From positions 1 to 5,772 of the forward strand of contig JAFZGH010000079.1 of assembly GCA_017555465.1 (NCBI GenBank): DNA of 5,772 nucleotides. The letters are read 5' to 3'. The notes beneath the pieces are model-generated. The model was not told the origin of the DNA, did not search any database, and saw only the letters and a program-made list of their open reading frames with translations. This stretch comes from Akkermansia sp. (GTDB lineage Bacteria; Verrucomicrobiota; Verrucomicrobiia; Verrucomicrobiales; Akkermansiaceae). Numbering within the stretch: position 1 is the stretch's first letter; each line of letters starts with the position of its first letter. Positions 1-5,772 of the stretch are shown one piece after another. The position numbers and the translations under genes are program-made.

Positions 1-34
1 AATCAAAGCTAAGCATCAACGTAAAACGCCGCAT

Positions 35-143
35 TCTGTCACCCGTTCCACGGGTTCCTGTTAATTTTTTTGAGGAAGCAGGCGCTGCGCGTGCTAACGC
101 ACGCTTGCACCTGCCTAACATCTGTCGCCCACTACCGTGGGCT
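35..143. repeat. REP-like intergenic element with paired hairpins
   Basis: Two imperfect direct copies start with TCTGTC, at 35 and at 121, each followed at once by a 6-bp hairpin. In copy 1 the stem is 41-46 with 50-55 and a 3-nt loop. In copy 2 the stem is 127-132 with 137-142 and a 4-nt loop. The stem bases differ between copies but pairing is kept: A-T becomes G-C at the base and GT/AC becomes AC/GT at the top. This suggests that selection, or the copying mechanism, preserves the fold. Between them lies a longer imperfect hairpin, and at 153-167 a 6-mer (GCTCGC) is repeated directly. The architecture resembles REP/BIME-type elements moved by RAYT (IS200-like) transposases. That is an inference, since no transposase gene is present here. 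Confidence 0.5.
78..114. other. Imperfect inverted repeat inside the REP-like element
   Basis: A perfect 6-bp stem (GCGTGC at 89-94 with GCACGC at 99-104, loop TAAC) is extended by an outer 5-bp stem (78-82 with 110-114), separated by mismatches. It is not followed by a T-run on either strand, so it is a poor intrinsic terminator. It is more likely the structural spacer of the repeat element. A T-run at 65-71 follows the first small hairpin on the plus strand, but about 10 nt beyond the stem, so termination there would be weak. Confidence 0.45.
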
Positions 144-209
144 ACGAATTCCGCTCGCTATGCTCGCCGGTAAAGTCAATTTGTCGCATTAACCAGTGGG
201 AACAGAGAT

Positions 210-1124
210 TCACCGGCGGCGGGAAATTGCCCACACGCCCGCGGCAATCAGCGCTACGGCAGCAACCTTCTGCCAGGTGAGCACATCCACCCCCAGCATA
301 ATGCCCGCCGCCGCCGCAATGACGGGCTGAATATAGTTATACGCCGTGACCGTGGGCGGCTCCAGATACCGCTGCCCCACAATCATGAGCAGATAACTGA
401 CAAATGAGCCGAAGAACACCACATACAGCGTGCCGAGAATCTCCGGCATCCCCAGCCGGTGCCAGGGCAGCACGCTGAGCCCCGGCATCCAGAACGGAGC
501 AGTCAGCACAGCCGATATCAGGAACAACCAGCGCATGAGGACCAGCGGGTGGTATTTCTGAATCACACCGCTGAAGAACACGAAGTAAAAGGAAACCGAA
601 AACTGGGAAAAAAGGCAGATAGCATCCCCGAGCGGATTACCTGCGCGCCCGCCCTGCACCTGCGAGCCCAGAATCAGAATCAACGCCCCGGTGGCAGCAA
701 TAGCCAGGCCGGCAACCCGCCGCAAAGTCACCGCAGCATGCAGAAAAACAGCCGAAAGCACAAAAGTGAACACCGGGGTGCTGGTGGTGATCACGCAGGC
801 ATTGGTGGGCGAAGTGTACTGCACCCCCAGTACATAACAGAACTGGTTGATTCCCATGCCGCAAAGAGACATGATGACGAGGTGTTTCCAATCCCCGCGC
901 TCAATGCGCTGCCGCGGTACCGCCAGCGATGCCAGCCAGAACAGCGCCGCTGCCCCGCACAGGCGGAAGCACGCCATGCTCACGCCGGAGACAAGCCCGC
1001 CCGCCATGGCCCATTTGCACAGCGGGCTCATGAGGCCAAAGCACACGAACGCCCCCAGCGTAATCAAATGCGCACGCCCCTGGGAAATACTTGCCGCCAT
1101 CAGCCTCTGCCCGCTCTTGTACAA
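210..1124 (-). CDS. EamA/DMT-superfamily inner-membrane transporter
   Basis: This is a 304-residue hydrophobic protein with about ten predicted membrane helices arranged as two tandem EamA domains (about residues 20-152 and 164-301). This is the usual length and layout of drug/metabolite transporter superfamily exporters (RhaT/YdcZ/EamA-like). Each half shows a family signature: the segment around 103-129 (YTSPTNACVITTSTPVFT) and around 256-301 (PPTVTAYNYIQPVIA, then a terminal helix). The protein ends in SRRR, consistent with a cytoplasmic C terminus. The substrate cannot be read from sequence; family members export amino acids, metabolites or drugs. The start chosen is a TTG at 1124, preceded by AAAAGG at 5-nt spacing that overlaps the stop of the upstream lipoprotein gene. 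An ATG at 1100 is the alternative but has an AGAGG only 3 nt away. The 9-bp gap to the upstream gene implies cotranscription and probably translational coupling. Confidence 0.88.
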   Translation of the reverse strand: MYKSGQRLMAASISQGRAHLITLGAFVCFGLMSPLCKWAMAGGLVSGVSMACFRLCGAAALFWLASLAVPRQRIERGDWKHLVIMSLCGMGINQFCYVLGVQYTSPTNACVITTSTPVFTFVLSAVFLHAAVTLRRVAGLAIAATGALILILGSQVQGGRAGNPLGDAICLFSQFSVSFYFVFFSGVIQKYHPLVLMRWLFLISAVLTAPFWMPGLSVLPWHRLGMPEILGTLYVVFFGSFVSYLLMIVGQRYLEPPTVTAYNYIQPVIAAAAGIMLGVDVLTWQKVAAVALIAAGVWAISRRR

Positions 1125-1133
1125 AGACGCCTT

Positions 1134-1538
1134 TTACTGCTTCAGCAGGATAAAGGAGCCCTTCTGGATTTCCTTGCCCAGAAGCGCGGCAGAAGGCGTG
1201 GGTTCTACGCGATATGTGCCCTTGTACTCGCCATCCTTCATTTTACCGGTCCACGTGATATTGACAAATGTTTCCGTGTCTCCCTCGGAACGAATCGTCA
1301 CATCTTTTCCATTCACGTACCCAACCAGTTTTCCACTGCCGTACAAATCATCCTGCAGCATCAGAACGCCCTCCAGCTTATCACCCTCCTGCTTGATGCT
1401 CATCTTGAGACCGGACTTGCTGCCACCAATCGTATCATTGCAGCACTCGCCCAGCCACACGCCTTCCATGGAATCGGAACAGGAGGCAAGAACCCCAGCC
1501 GCAGCCACCACACAAATTGATTTGAAAAGAGAGTTCAT
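1134..1538 (-). CDS. Small lipoprotein of unknown function
   Basis: The product has 134 residues. The N terminus is a lipoprotein signal peptide: a lysine at residue 6, a hydrophobic stretch, and a lipobox LASC at 17-20, so Cys20 would be lipidated. Residue +2 is Ser rather than Asp, which by the E. coli sorting rule favours the outer membrane. The mature part is about 115 residues, with alternating strand-like segments and Gly-rich turns, an early GVWLG motif at 26-30 and a closing GSFILLK at 127-133. That pattern suggests a small lipocalin-like beta barrel, but I recognise no named family. Two extra cysteines (32, 33) could form disulfides. The ATG at 1538 was chosen because the signal peptide begins there and GGAGGG lies 10 nt upstream. 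A longer reading from 1598 would place extra residues before the signal peptide. The EamA transporter follows 9 bp downstream. Confidence 0.78.
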   Translation of the reverse strand: MNSLFKSICVVAAAGVLASCSDSMEGVWLGECCNDTIGGSKSGLKMSIKQEGDKLEGVLMLQDDLYGSGKLVGYVNGKDVTIRSEGDTETFVNITWTGKMKDGEYKGTYRVEPTPSAALLGKEIQKGSFILLKQ

Positions 1539-1554
1539 AGTAAGTACGCCCTCC

Positions 1555-1582
1555 ATTCTACACCCATAGCATTGAATAGCAA
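1555..1582 (-). promoter_or_regulatory. Candidate sigma70 promoter of the lipoprotein-transporter operon
   Basis: On the minus strand, TTGCTA (1577-1582) is separated by 16 bp from TAGAAT (1555-1560). It lies between the gap terminator and the lipoprotein start, where a promoter is expected. The caveat is that transcription would start near 1548, inside or just past the GGAGGG that otherwise looks like the ribosome-binding site. Either the leader is very short or the true start site lies further upstream. Confidence 0.35.
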
Positions 1583-1621
1583 GAAAAAGTTGCCGCACCC
1601 GGCCCCATATGACGTACCACG

Positions 1622-1654
1622 AAAAAAACCGGGAGGCTCCAGAGAACCTCCCGG
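1622..1654 (-). terminator. Intrinsic terminator of gap
   Basis: A perfect 8-bp stem (CCGGGAGG at 1629-1636 with CCTCCCGG at 1647-1654) has a 10-nt loop. Read on the minus strand it is followed by seven Ts (1628-1622). It begins 31 bp after the gap stop codon, the normal position for a rho-independent terminator. It separates gap from the downstream lipoprotein-transporter pair. Confidence 0.9.
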
Positions 1655-1685
1655 CTTTTATAAAGGCTTTGCGAAACCTCAGCTA

Positions 1686-2690
<1,005 letters not shown>

Positions 2691-2751
2691 AGTTGTATTT
2701 TATATGGTTTTTTTAAGTTCAGACCCGCCGGCCACCAGGCCTGGCAAGGCA
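2691..2751 (-). promoter_or_regulatory. gap 5' leader: hairpin then A-rich, no Shine-Dalgarno
   Basis: From the predicted transcript start near 2751 the leader is about 60 nt. Its 5' part can fold into a GC-rich stem-loop (2727-2745): outer GCC/GGC and inner GGCC/GGCC, loop TGGT, one bulged A. After it comes an A-rich stretch with a run of seven As, and AAATACAACT immediately before the ATG. No purine-rich Shine-Dalgarno is seen. A 5' hairpin plus unstructured A-rich initiation region is typical of stable, efficiently translated mRNAs. This functional reading is inference. Confidence 0.45.
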
Positions 2752-2757
2752 AGAGTA

Positions 2758-2786
2758 AGTATATCGGCTCAACGCCGCGGAGTCAA
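2758..2786 (-). promoter_or_regulatory. sigma70-type promoter of gap
   Basis: On the minus strand the -35 box is TTGACT (2781-2786) and the -10 box is TATACT (2758-2763), with an ideal 17-bp spacer. Each box matches consensus at five of six positions. The predicted start is near 2751. It lies back-to-back with the tRNA promoter about 70 bp away. Confidence 0.75.
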
Positions 2787-2858
2787 CACAAATTTCCTCC
2801 TTCCTACCAAAAAAAGAATACATTAAAAGGGCTGGCAAATCATGTCAGACTTCACCAC

Positions 2859-2887
2859 TTGACACAGGACGCACAGTGTGGCATTAT
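2859..2887 (+). promoter_or_regulatory. Promoter of the tRNA-Arg gene
   Basis: A perfect -35 box TTGACA (2859-2864) is followed after 17 bp by CATTAT (2882-2887), a four-of-six match to the -10 consensus. Transcription would start near 2894, about 8 nt before the mature tRNA, leaving a short 5' leader for RNase P. Confidence 0.65.
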
Positions 2888-2901
2888 CTGTGGCGTTCAA
2901 C

Positions 2902-2973
2902 GGCCCCGTCGTTCAATGGATAGGACGAAGGTTTCCGGTACCTTTGATGTGGGTTCGATTCCCGCCGGGGCTA
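2902..2973 (+). tRNA. tRNA-Arg, anticodon CCG
   Basis: A full cloverleaf can be drawn. The acceptor stem is 2902-2908 with 2966-2972 and the D stem is GTTC/GGAC. The anticodon stem is AAGGT/ACCTT around a loop with CCG at 2935-2937. There is a four-base variable loop, and the T stem GTGGG/CCCGC carries a TTCGATT loop. The anticodon reads CGG arginine codons, and the overall sequence resembles typical bacterial tRNA-Arg(CCG). The first pair is G-U rather than G-C. The discriminator base is A2973. The 3' CCA is not encoded (CTG follows), so it must be added by nucleotidyltransferase. The gene has its own promoter and terminator and appears monocistronic. Confidence 0.95.
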
Positions 2974-2993
2974 CTGCTGCCAGAAAAAGTCGC

Positions 2994-3021
2994 AAAAACC
3001 CGCCGATACAGGCGGGTTTTT
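2994..3021 (+). terminator. Intrinsic terminator after tRNA-Arg
   Basis: A perfect 11-bp inverted repeat (five As plus CCCGCC at 2994-3004, GGCGGG plus five Ts at 3011-3021) with a 6-nt loop ends in a T-run. It lies 20 bp after the tRNA. Because the A-run and T-run are symmetrical it could also stop transcription coming from the other side. Confidence 0.9.
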
Positions 3022-3074
3022 GTGTTTCCGCCCATACGCACGCAATAAATAACACCCGACAAAGCCATTTTACC

Positions 3075-3103
3075 TTGACGCCAGAGACTCCATTGCCTAA
3101 AAT
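3075..3103 (+). promoter_or_regulatory. Strong promoter of the membrane-repeat/ankyrin operon
   Basis: TTGACG (3075-3080) and TAAAAT (3098-3103), each five of six against consensus, are separated by an optimal 17 bp. The predicted start, about seven bases after the -10 box, falls near 3110. That is only about 3 nt before the ATG at 3113, so the mRNA would be nearly leaderless. Confidence 0.65.
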
Positions 3104-3112
3104 GGTCGGGTC

Positions 3113-4258
3113 ATGAAAGCATTGGCAATTCTCTTTCGCATCATCTTCAGCGCCATCGTCCTGCTTGCTCTCTCCGTCTATCTGCAAGTCTCTCCCACCA
3201 TCACACTCGGACAGTTCTGTGATGCTCTGACGCCGGAAGCCCTCGGCAGCATACTCGGAGGCGTAAACACCGTCACTGTTTCTCTGGCCATCATCGTGCT
3301 GCTTGGTATATTTTCCTGCACGCGCATACTTGAAGCCATCTGGAATGTGCTTTTCTGCGCCTCCATTCTCATCCTGCTGGCAGGCGGACTCTACACCGTG
3401 TTCGGCGCCTCCGTTGCCCTGCCCAATGCCATTTTCCACAACGAAGCAATCAACCAGTTATGCCAGGTTCTGCCTGACTACCAGGTACTCATAGCCCTTG
3501 TTTCCTTCATCTTCGTTGCCGGCTGGCTCTGCGCCCCGGCCAGTGTGAGAATTGCCATCACCTCTGTCATCAGCTACGGTCTCTGGTATGGCGTCACAGA
3601 GTTATTTTCCTACATTGTCTACCTTTGGGCAGGCAGCTCCAACCCGGCTCTGCCTGAAGCCCTGAACATGATTCAAAGCACACCGTGGGTGATTGCCGCT
3701 GTGCCGGCCGCATTCTTCCTGATATACGCCCTGCTCATGGCCTTCTTCGAAACATTCATCAGTCATACCACTCTCTCGAAGCATGAAAGCACCATGCCTA
3801 ACCAAAAGGATGAAGAAAAGCCTGCTGAACAGCCAAAAGCCAAAGTAAAGCCTGCCGCACAGCCTAAGACCCAGGAAAAGGCCGAAGAAAAGACAGCAGA
3901 ACAGCCCGAGACCAAGGAGAAGGCTGAAGAAAAGCCTGCCGAACAGACCGAGGCCAAGGAAAAAGTTGAAGAAAAACCAGCCGAACAGACCGAGGCCAAG
4001 GAAAAGGCTGAAGAAAAACCAGCCGAACAGACCGAGGCCAAGGAAAAGGCTGAAGAAAAGCCTGCCGAACAGACCGAGGCCAAGGAAAAGGCTGAAGAAA
4101 AGCCTGCCGAACAGGCCGAGGCCAAGGAAAAGGCTGAAGAAAAGCCTGCCGAACAGACCGAGGCCAAGGAAAAAGTTGAAGAAAAGCCTGCCGAACAGAC
4201 CGAGGCCAAGGAAAAGGCTGAAGAAAAGCCTGCCGAACAGACCGAGGCTGCGAAATAA
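3113..4258 (+). CDS. Six-helix membrane protein with Glu/Lys-rich 14-residue repeat tail
   Basis: The product has 381 residues and matches no family that I recognise. Residues 1-214 contain about six membrane helices (near 3-25, 50-69, 77-98, 124-142, 148-171, 192-214). Arg71 and Arg146 fall in the alternate loops, while the loops at 26-49, 99-123 and 172-191 lack Lys and Arg. The positive-inside rule therefore puts both termini in the cytoplasm. Residues 223-381 form a long, low-complexity, probably disordered or helical tail rich in Glu, Lys, Ala, Pro and Gln. It is made of a degenerate start (about 234-252) and then 14-residue units of the type EAKEKAEEKPAEQT, net negative, ending in EAAK. 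The ATG at 3113 starts directly with the first helix. No convincing Shine-Dalgarno precedes it, and the promoter predicts almost no leader. The ankyrin membrane gene follows 27 bp downstream in the same operon. A scaffold or tether role is only a guess. Confidence 0.85.
   Translation: MKALAILFRIIFSAIVLLALSVYLQVSPTITLGQFCDALTPEALGSILGGVNTVTVSLAIIVLLGIFSCTRILEAIWNVLFCASILILLAGGLYTVFGASVALPNAIFHNEAINQLCQVLPDYQVLIALVSFIFVAGWLCAPASVRIAITSVISYGLWYGVTELFSYIVYLWAGSSNPALPEALNMIQSTPWVIAAVPAAFFLIYALLMAFFETFISHTTLSKHESTMPNQKDEEKPAEQPKAKVKPAAQPKTQEKAEEKTAEQPETKEKAEEKPAEQTEAKEKVEEKPAEQTEAKEKAEEKPAEQTEAKEKAEEKPAEQTEAKEKAEEKPAEQAEAKEKAEEKPAEQTEAKEKVEEKPAEQTEAKEKAEEKPAEQTEAAK
3866..4243 (+). repeat. Nine tandem 42-bp coding repeats
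   Basis: Units of exactly 42 bp (14 codons) run in frame. There is one degenerate unit (3866-3907), then eight close copies starting at 3908, 3950, 3992, 4034, 4076, 4118, 4160 and 4202. Copies at 4034, 4118 and 4202 are identical. Copies at 3950 and 4160 share the same two-base AAA-GTT variant (Lys-Val in place of Lys-Ala). Copies at 3950 and 3992 share AAA-CCA-GCC in place of AAG-CCT-GCC. The copy at 4076 has one Thr-to-Ala change. Divergence is highest at the upstream end, as expected for recent in-frame expansion. The period keeps the reading frame, so copy-number change would only lengthen or shorten the tail. Confidence 0.95.
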
Positions 4259-4270
4259 TCAGAAATCAAA

Positions 4271-4276
4271 AGAGGA
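4271..4276 (+). promoter_or_regulatory. Ribosome-binding site of the ankyrin gene
   Basis: AGAGGA lies 9 nt before the ATG at 4286, inside the 27-bp gap after the upstream stop codon. It supports this start and independent initiation within the operon. No promoter-like boxes fit in the gap. Confidence 0.6.
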
Positions 4277-4285
4277 AATTCCCCC

Positions 4286-5098
4286 ATGAAAGATTACGCC
4301 AATCCATTTCTTCTACTGGTCATCATAGCCCTACTCTCCTGGAAAGTGAGCACGGGCATAGACACGCCGGATTCCGTCGAAATATGGCTACTGACGCTCT
4401 GTGTAACAGGCTTCATTGTAAACGGCTTATTGAGCATAGCCAGAGCCATGGCCGGCCGCAAGGCACTCATGTCTGTTGTATGGAGCACCGTCTTTCTCAT
4501 TTTCTGCAGTTGCGCATGGGTATGCCTGCGCCAGGAAAAGGATTTAAGGGAAGAAATTGCAGCATACAATGAGCTCAACCACCGATGGCAAACCGAAGGG
4601 GTGAACCCTTACTCCCTGGTCGATAAGGATGGCCGTTCCCTGTTGGAACTGGCCGCTATACTGGGAAAGAAAATGGCCGTACGAGGACTGCTTGCCCAGC
4701 CGGAAGCAGCCCAGGCCGGCGATGTCATCCTGCGCGCAGCCATCAGCGCAGCAGAAAACGGGCGTCATGAACTGCTCCCCATTCTCACCCAGCAAAACGG
4801 GGGGTACGATTTCAACCGTATCTCCAGCGCCAACGGCAGCACTGCACTGATTACTGCAGTACTCAACAACAGGCAGAAATGCGTTGAAATCCTGTTGAAG
4901 CTGAACGCGTCGCCCGACCTGTGTGATGAAAATGGCATATCGCCGATTATGCATGCCGTTATCGATGACAACCGCGGCATAGCCAGACTTCTGATCAAAT
5001 ATGGCGCAGACCCCACCGTCAAAGACTATACCGGACGCAACGCATTCAGCTGCTCGCGCTCCGAAGCCATGGACGAAGTCCTGAATTCCGCGCTCTGA
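4286..5098 (+). CDS. Three-helix membrane protein with C-terminal ankyrin repeats
   Basis: The product has 270 residues. The N-terminal third has three hydrophobic helices (about 6-22, 33-52, 61-80) with a basic loop (Arg53, Arg58, Lys59) between the second and third. A charged linker (82-100) follows. From about 113 to the end run four ankyrin-type units: 113-138 (DKDGRSLLELAAILGKK), a degenerate unit at about 146-170, and two good units beginning NGSTALITAV (183) and ENGISPIMHAV (215). The latter ends in the classic ARLLIKYGADP (233-243). Ankyrin repeats bind other proteins, and no enzymatic motif is present. If the basic loop is cytoplasmic, the ankyrin domain would lie in the periplasm, but the linker is also basic, so the topology is unsettled. 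It is cotranscribed with the repeat-tail membrane protein, the obvious candidate partner. Confidence 0.9.
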   Translation: MKDYANPFLLLVIIALLSWKVSTGIDTPDSVEIWLLTLCVTGFIVNGLLSIARAMAGRKALMSVVWSTVFLIFCSCAWVCLRQEKDLREEIAAYNELNHRWQTEGVNPYSLVDKDGRSLLELAAILGKKMAVRGLLAQPEAAQAGDVILRAAISAAENGRHELLPILTQQNGGYDFNRISSANGSTALITAVLNNRQKCVEILLKLNASPDLCDENGISPIMHAVIDDNRGIARLLIKYGADPTVKDYTGRNAFSCSRSEAMDEVLNSAL

Positions 5099-5108
5099 TG
5101 AACCGGCT

Positions 5109-5772
5109 TCAGCCCTCTTCGTAATCCTGAATCAGCTCCACAAACGCGCGCAGACCATGCGTGCGCAGCCACGGGCCCACGCCTTTAAGCCGTTCTGCGG
5201 CTTCCATGGTAGTGGGCTTCACCGTAGCCAGAGCCCGCAGGGCTTCATTGTGCATGATACGGTAAGCGGGCATGCGGTACTCCTCTGCCAGGTCGCGGCG
5301 CAATTCTGCCAGGTGCTCGTAGAGCTCCTTATCCATGCGACCCAGCCCCATACTCTGCAGAAGTTCCTTTGTCCTTTCCGTGCGAGGCTTCTTCTGCGTC
5401 CCCTCACTCCACACCCGGCGTGATATGCACGGCACCGCACGGCTCTGCATCACATCCTCGCCCTTGGGAGTAAGAGTAATCAGCGGCATATCACCGCCCG
5501 TGCTCTGCAGCAGGCCACCCTCCAGCATCGCGCGGAAAAGTGCTTTCATTCTGGAATCAGAAAGATGCTTGAGCAACCCATATGTGGAAAGCCCGGTCAG
5601 ATACTGATGCATCGATGCATTCTTTGCCCCACGCAGCATATCCATTACCTTGCCCCGCCCGTAAATCGCAATCCATTCTCCGGCAGGGCCGCGTTTTGAG
5701 GCACGAGCCACCCCTGCCAGCGCCTTGCGCACCGTCAGCAGGTCATCACCGCTCAGCTCCTCGCGCTCATCG
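5109..5772 (-). CDS. recQ: ATP-dependent DNA helicase RecQ, C-terminal part (5' end outside window)
   Basis: The frame is open to the right edge, giving the last 220 residues of a protein that RecQ homologues make at roughly 600. The first part is the RQC winged-helix domain. Recognisable stretches are RKALAGVARASKRG (15-28 of the visible protein), GKVMDMLRGAKN, LSTYGLLKHLSDSRMKALFRA and LITLTPKGEDVM. After a basic linker, residues about 147-216 form an HRDC domain (LYEHLAELRRDLA, then RIMHNEALRALA, PTTMEAAERLKGVGPW). HRDC assists structure-specific DNA binding in RecQ helicases, which unwind 3'-5' and act in recombination and fork repair. The helicase core and the zinc-binding cysteines lie outside the window. 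An internal GTG at 5732 is not the real start. The gene converges on the ankyrin gene with 10 bp between stop codons. Confidence 0.93.
   Translation of the reverse strand, partial: DEREELSGDDLLTVRKALAGVARASKRGPAGEWIAIYGRGKVMDMLRGAKNASMHQYLTGLSTYGLLKHLSDSRMKALFRAMLEGGLLQSTGGDMPLITLTPKGEDVMQSRAVPCISRRVWSEGTQKKPRTERTKELLQSMGLGRMDKELYEHLAELRRDLAEEYRMPAYRIMHNEALRALATVKPTTMEAAERLKGVGPWLRTHGLRAFVELIQDYEEG

Noticed and set aside
180..200. Possible third copy of the REP-like motif starting TTTGTCGC
   Set aside because: No matching stem can be formed after the flank, so it is at best a decayed remnant.
459..1520. Plus-strand frame of 353 codons opposite the transporter and lipoprotein genes
   Set aside because: The translation is low-complexity, rich in His, Arg, Gln and Pro, with no domain, and both genes on the other strand are well supported.
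2727..2745. Possible riboswitch in the gap leader
   Set aside because: Only one short stem-loop is visible, with no aptamer-like conserved core or alternative terminator.
2897..3439. Minus-strand frame of 180 codons across the tRNA and the start of the membrane gene
   Set aside because: Its end reads PAGIEPTSKVPE, the familiar spurious translation of an antisense tRNA, and it crosses the tRNA terminator and a promoter.
3866..4243. Possible CRISPR array
   Set aside because: Units are directly contiguous with no unique spacers and preserve a reading frame, so this is a coding tandem repeat.
3763..4287. Minus-strand Ser/Phe/Ala-rich repeat protein (174 codons)
   Set aside because: It is a frame shadow: a 42-bp period is divisible by three, so other frames over the array also stay open. 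There is no ribosome-binding site or promoter for it.
3966..4289. Plus-strand Arg/Lys/Pro-rich repeat frame (107 codons)
   Set aside because: It is the same 42-bp array read in another frame. The main frame joins seamlessly to six membrane helices and ends in a stop just before the next gene.

Overview
The window is about 5.8 kb of ordinary-looking bacterial chromosome at roughly 53-56% G+C. It contains a glycolytic gene, a tRNA gene and the 3' part of a recQ helicase gene. I cannot name the organism with certainty. An outer-membrane-type lipoprotein, an A-rich gap leader without Shine-Dalgarno, sigma70-like promoters and a REP-like intergenic repeat fit a Gram-negative commensal. The Verrucomicrobiota (Akkermansia-like) are my best guess, held at low confidence.

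Layout. Positions 1-209 hold no gene but contain a structured REP-like element: two hairpins sharing a TCTGTC flank, with a longer hairpin between them. Positions 210-2690 carry three genes on the minus strand. Reading in the direction of transcription these are gap (NAD-dependent GAPDH, with a strong promoter, a ~60-nt leader and a clear intrinsic terminator), then a small lipoprotein of unknown function, then an EamA/DMT-family membrane transporter nearly abutting the lipoprotein gene. Positions 2691-3112 form a compact divergent control region: the gap promoter, a tRNA-Arg(CCG) promoter, the tRNA, its terminator, and the promoter of the next gene.

Positions 3113-5098 hold a two-gene plus-strand operon that I do not recognise. 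The first product is a six-helix membrane protein whose cytoplasmic tail is built from near-identical 14-residue charged repeats (42-bp DNA units). The second is a three-helix membrane protein ending in ankyrin repeats. The best promoter places the predicted transcript start only about 3 nt before the first ATG. Positions 5109-5772 hold the C-terminal part of recQ (RQC and HRDC domains) on the minus strand, running off the right edge and converging on the ankyrin gene with only 10 bp between stop codons.

Functional picture. The housekeeping items (gap, tRNA-Arg, recQ) are standard. The part most likely to be new is the membrane-repeat/ankyrin pair. It has the look of an envelope-associated scaffold or sensor module, but the sequence shows no catalytic domain and I assign no function.
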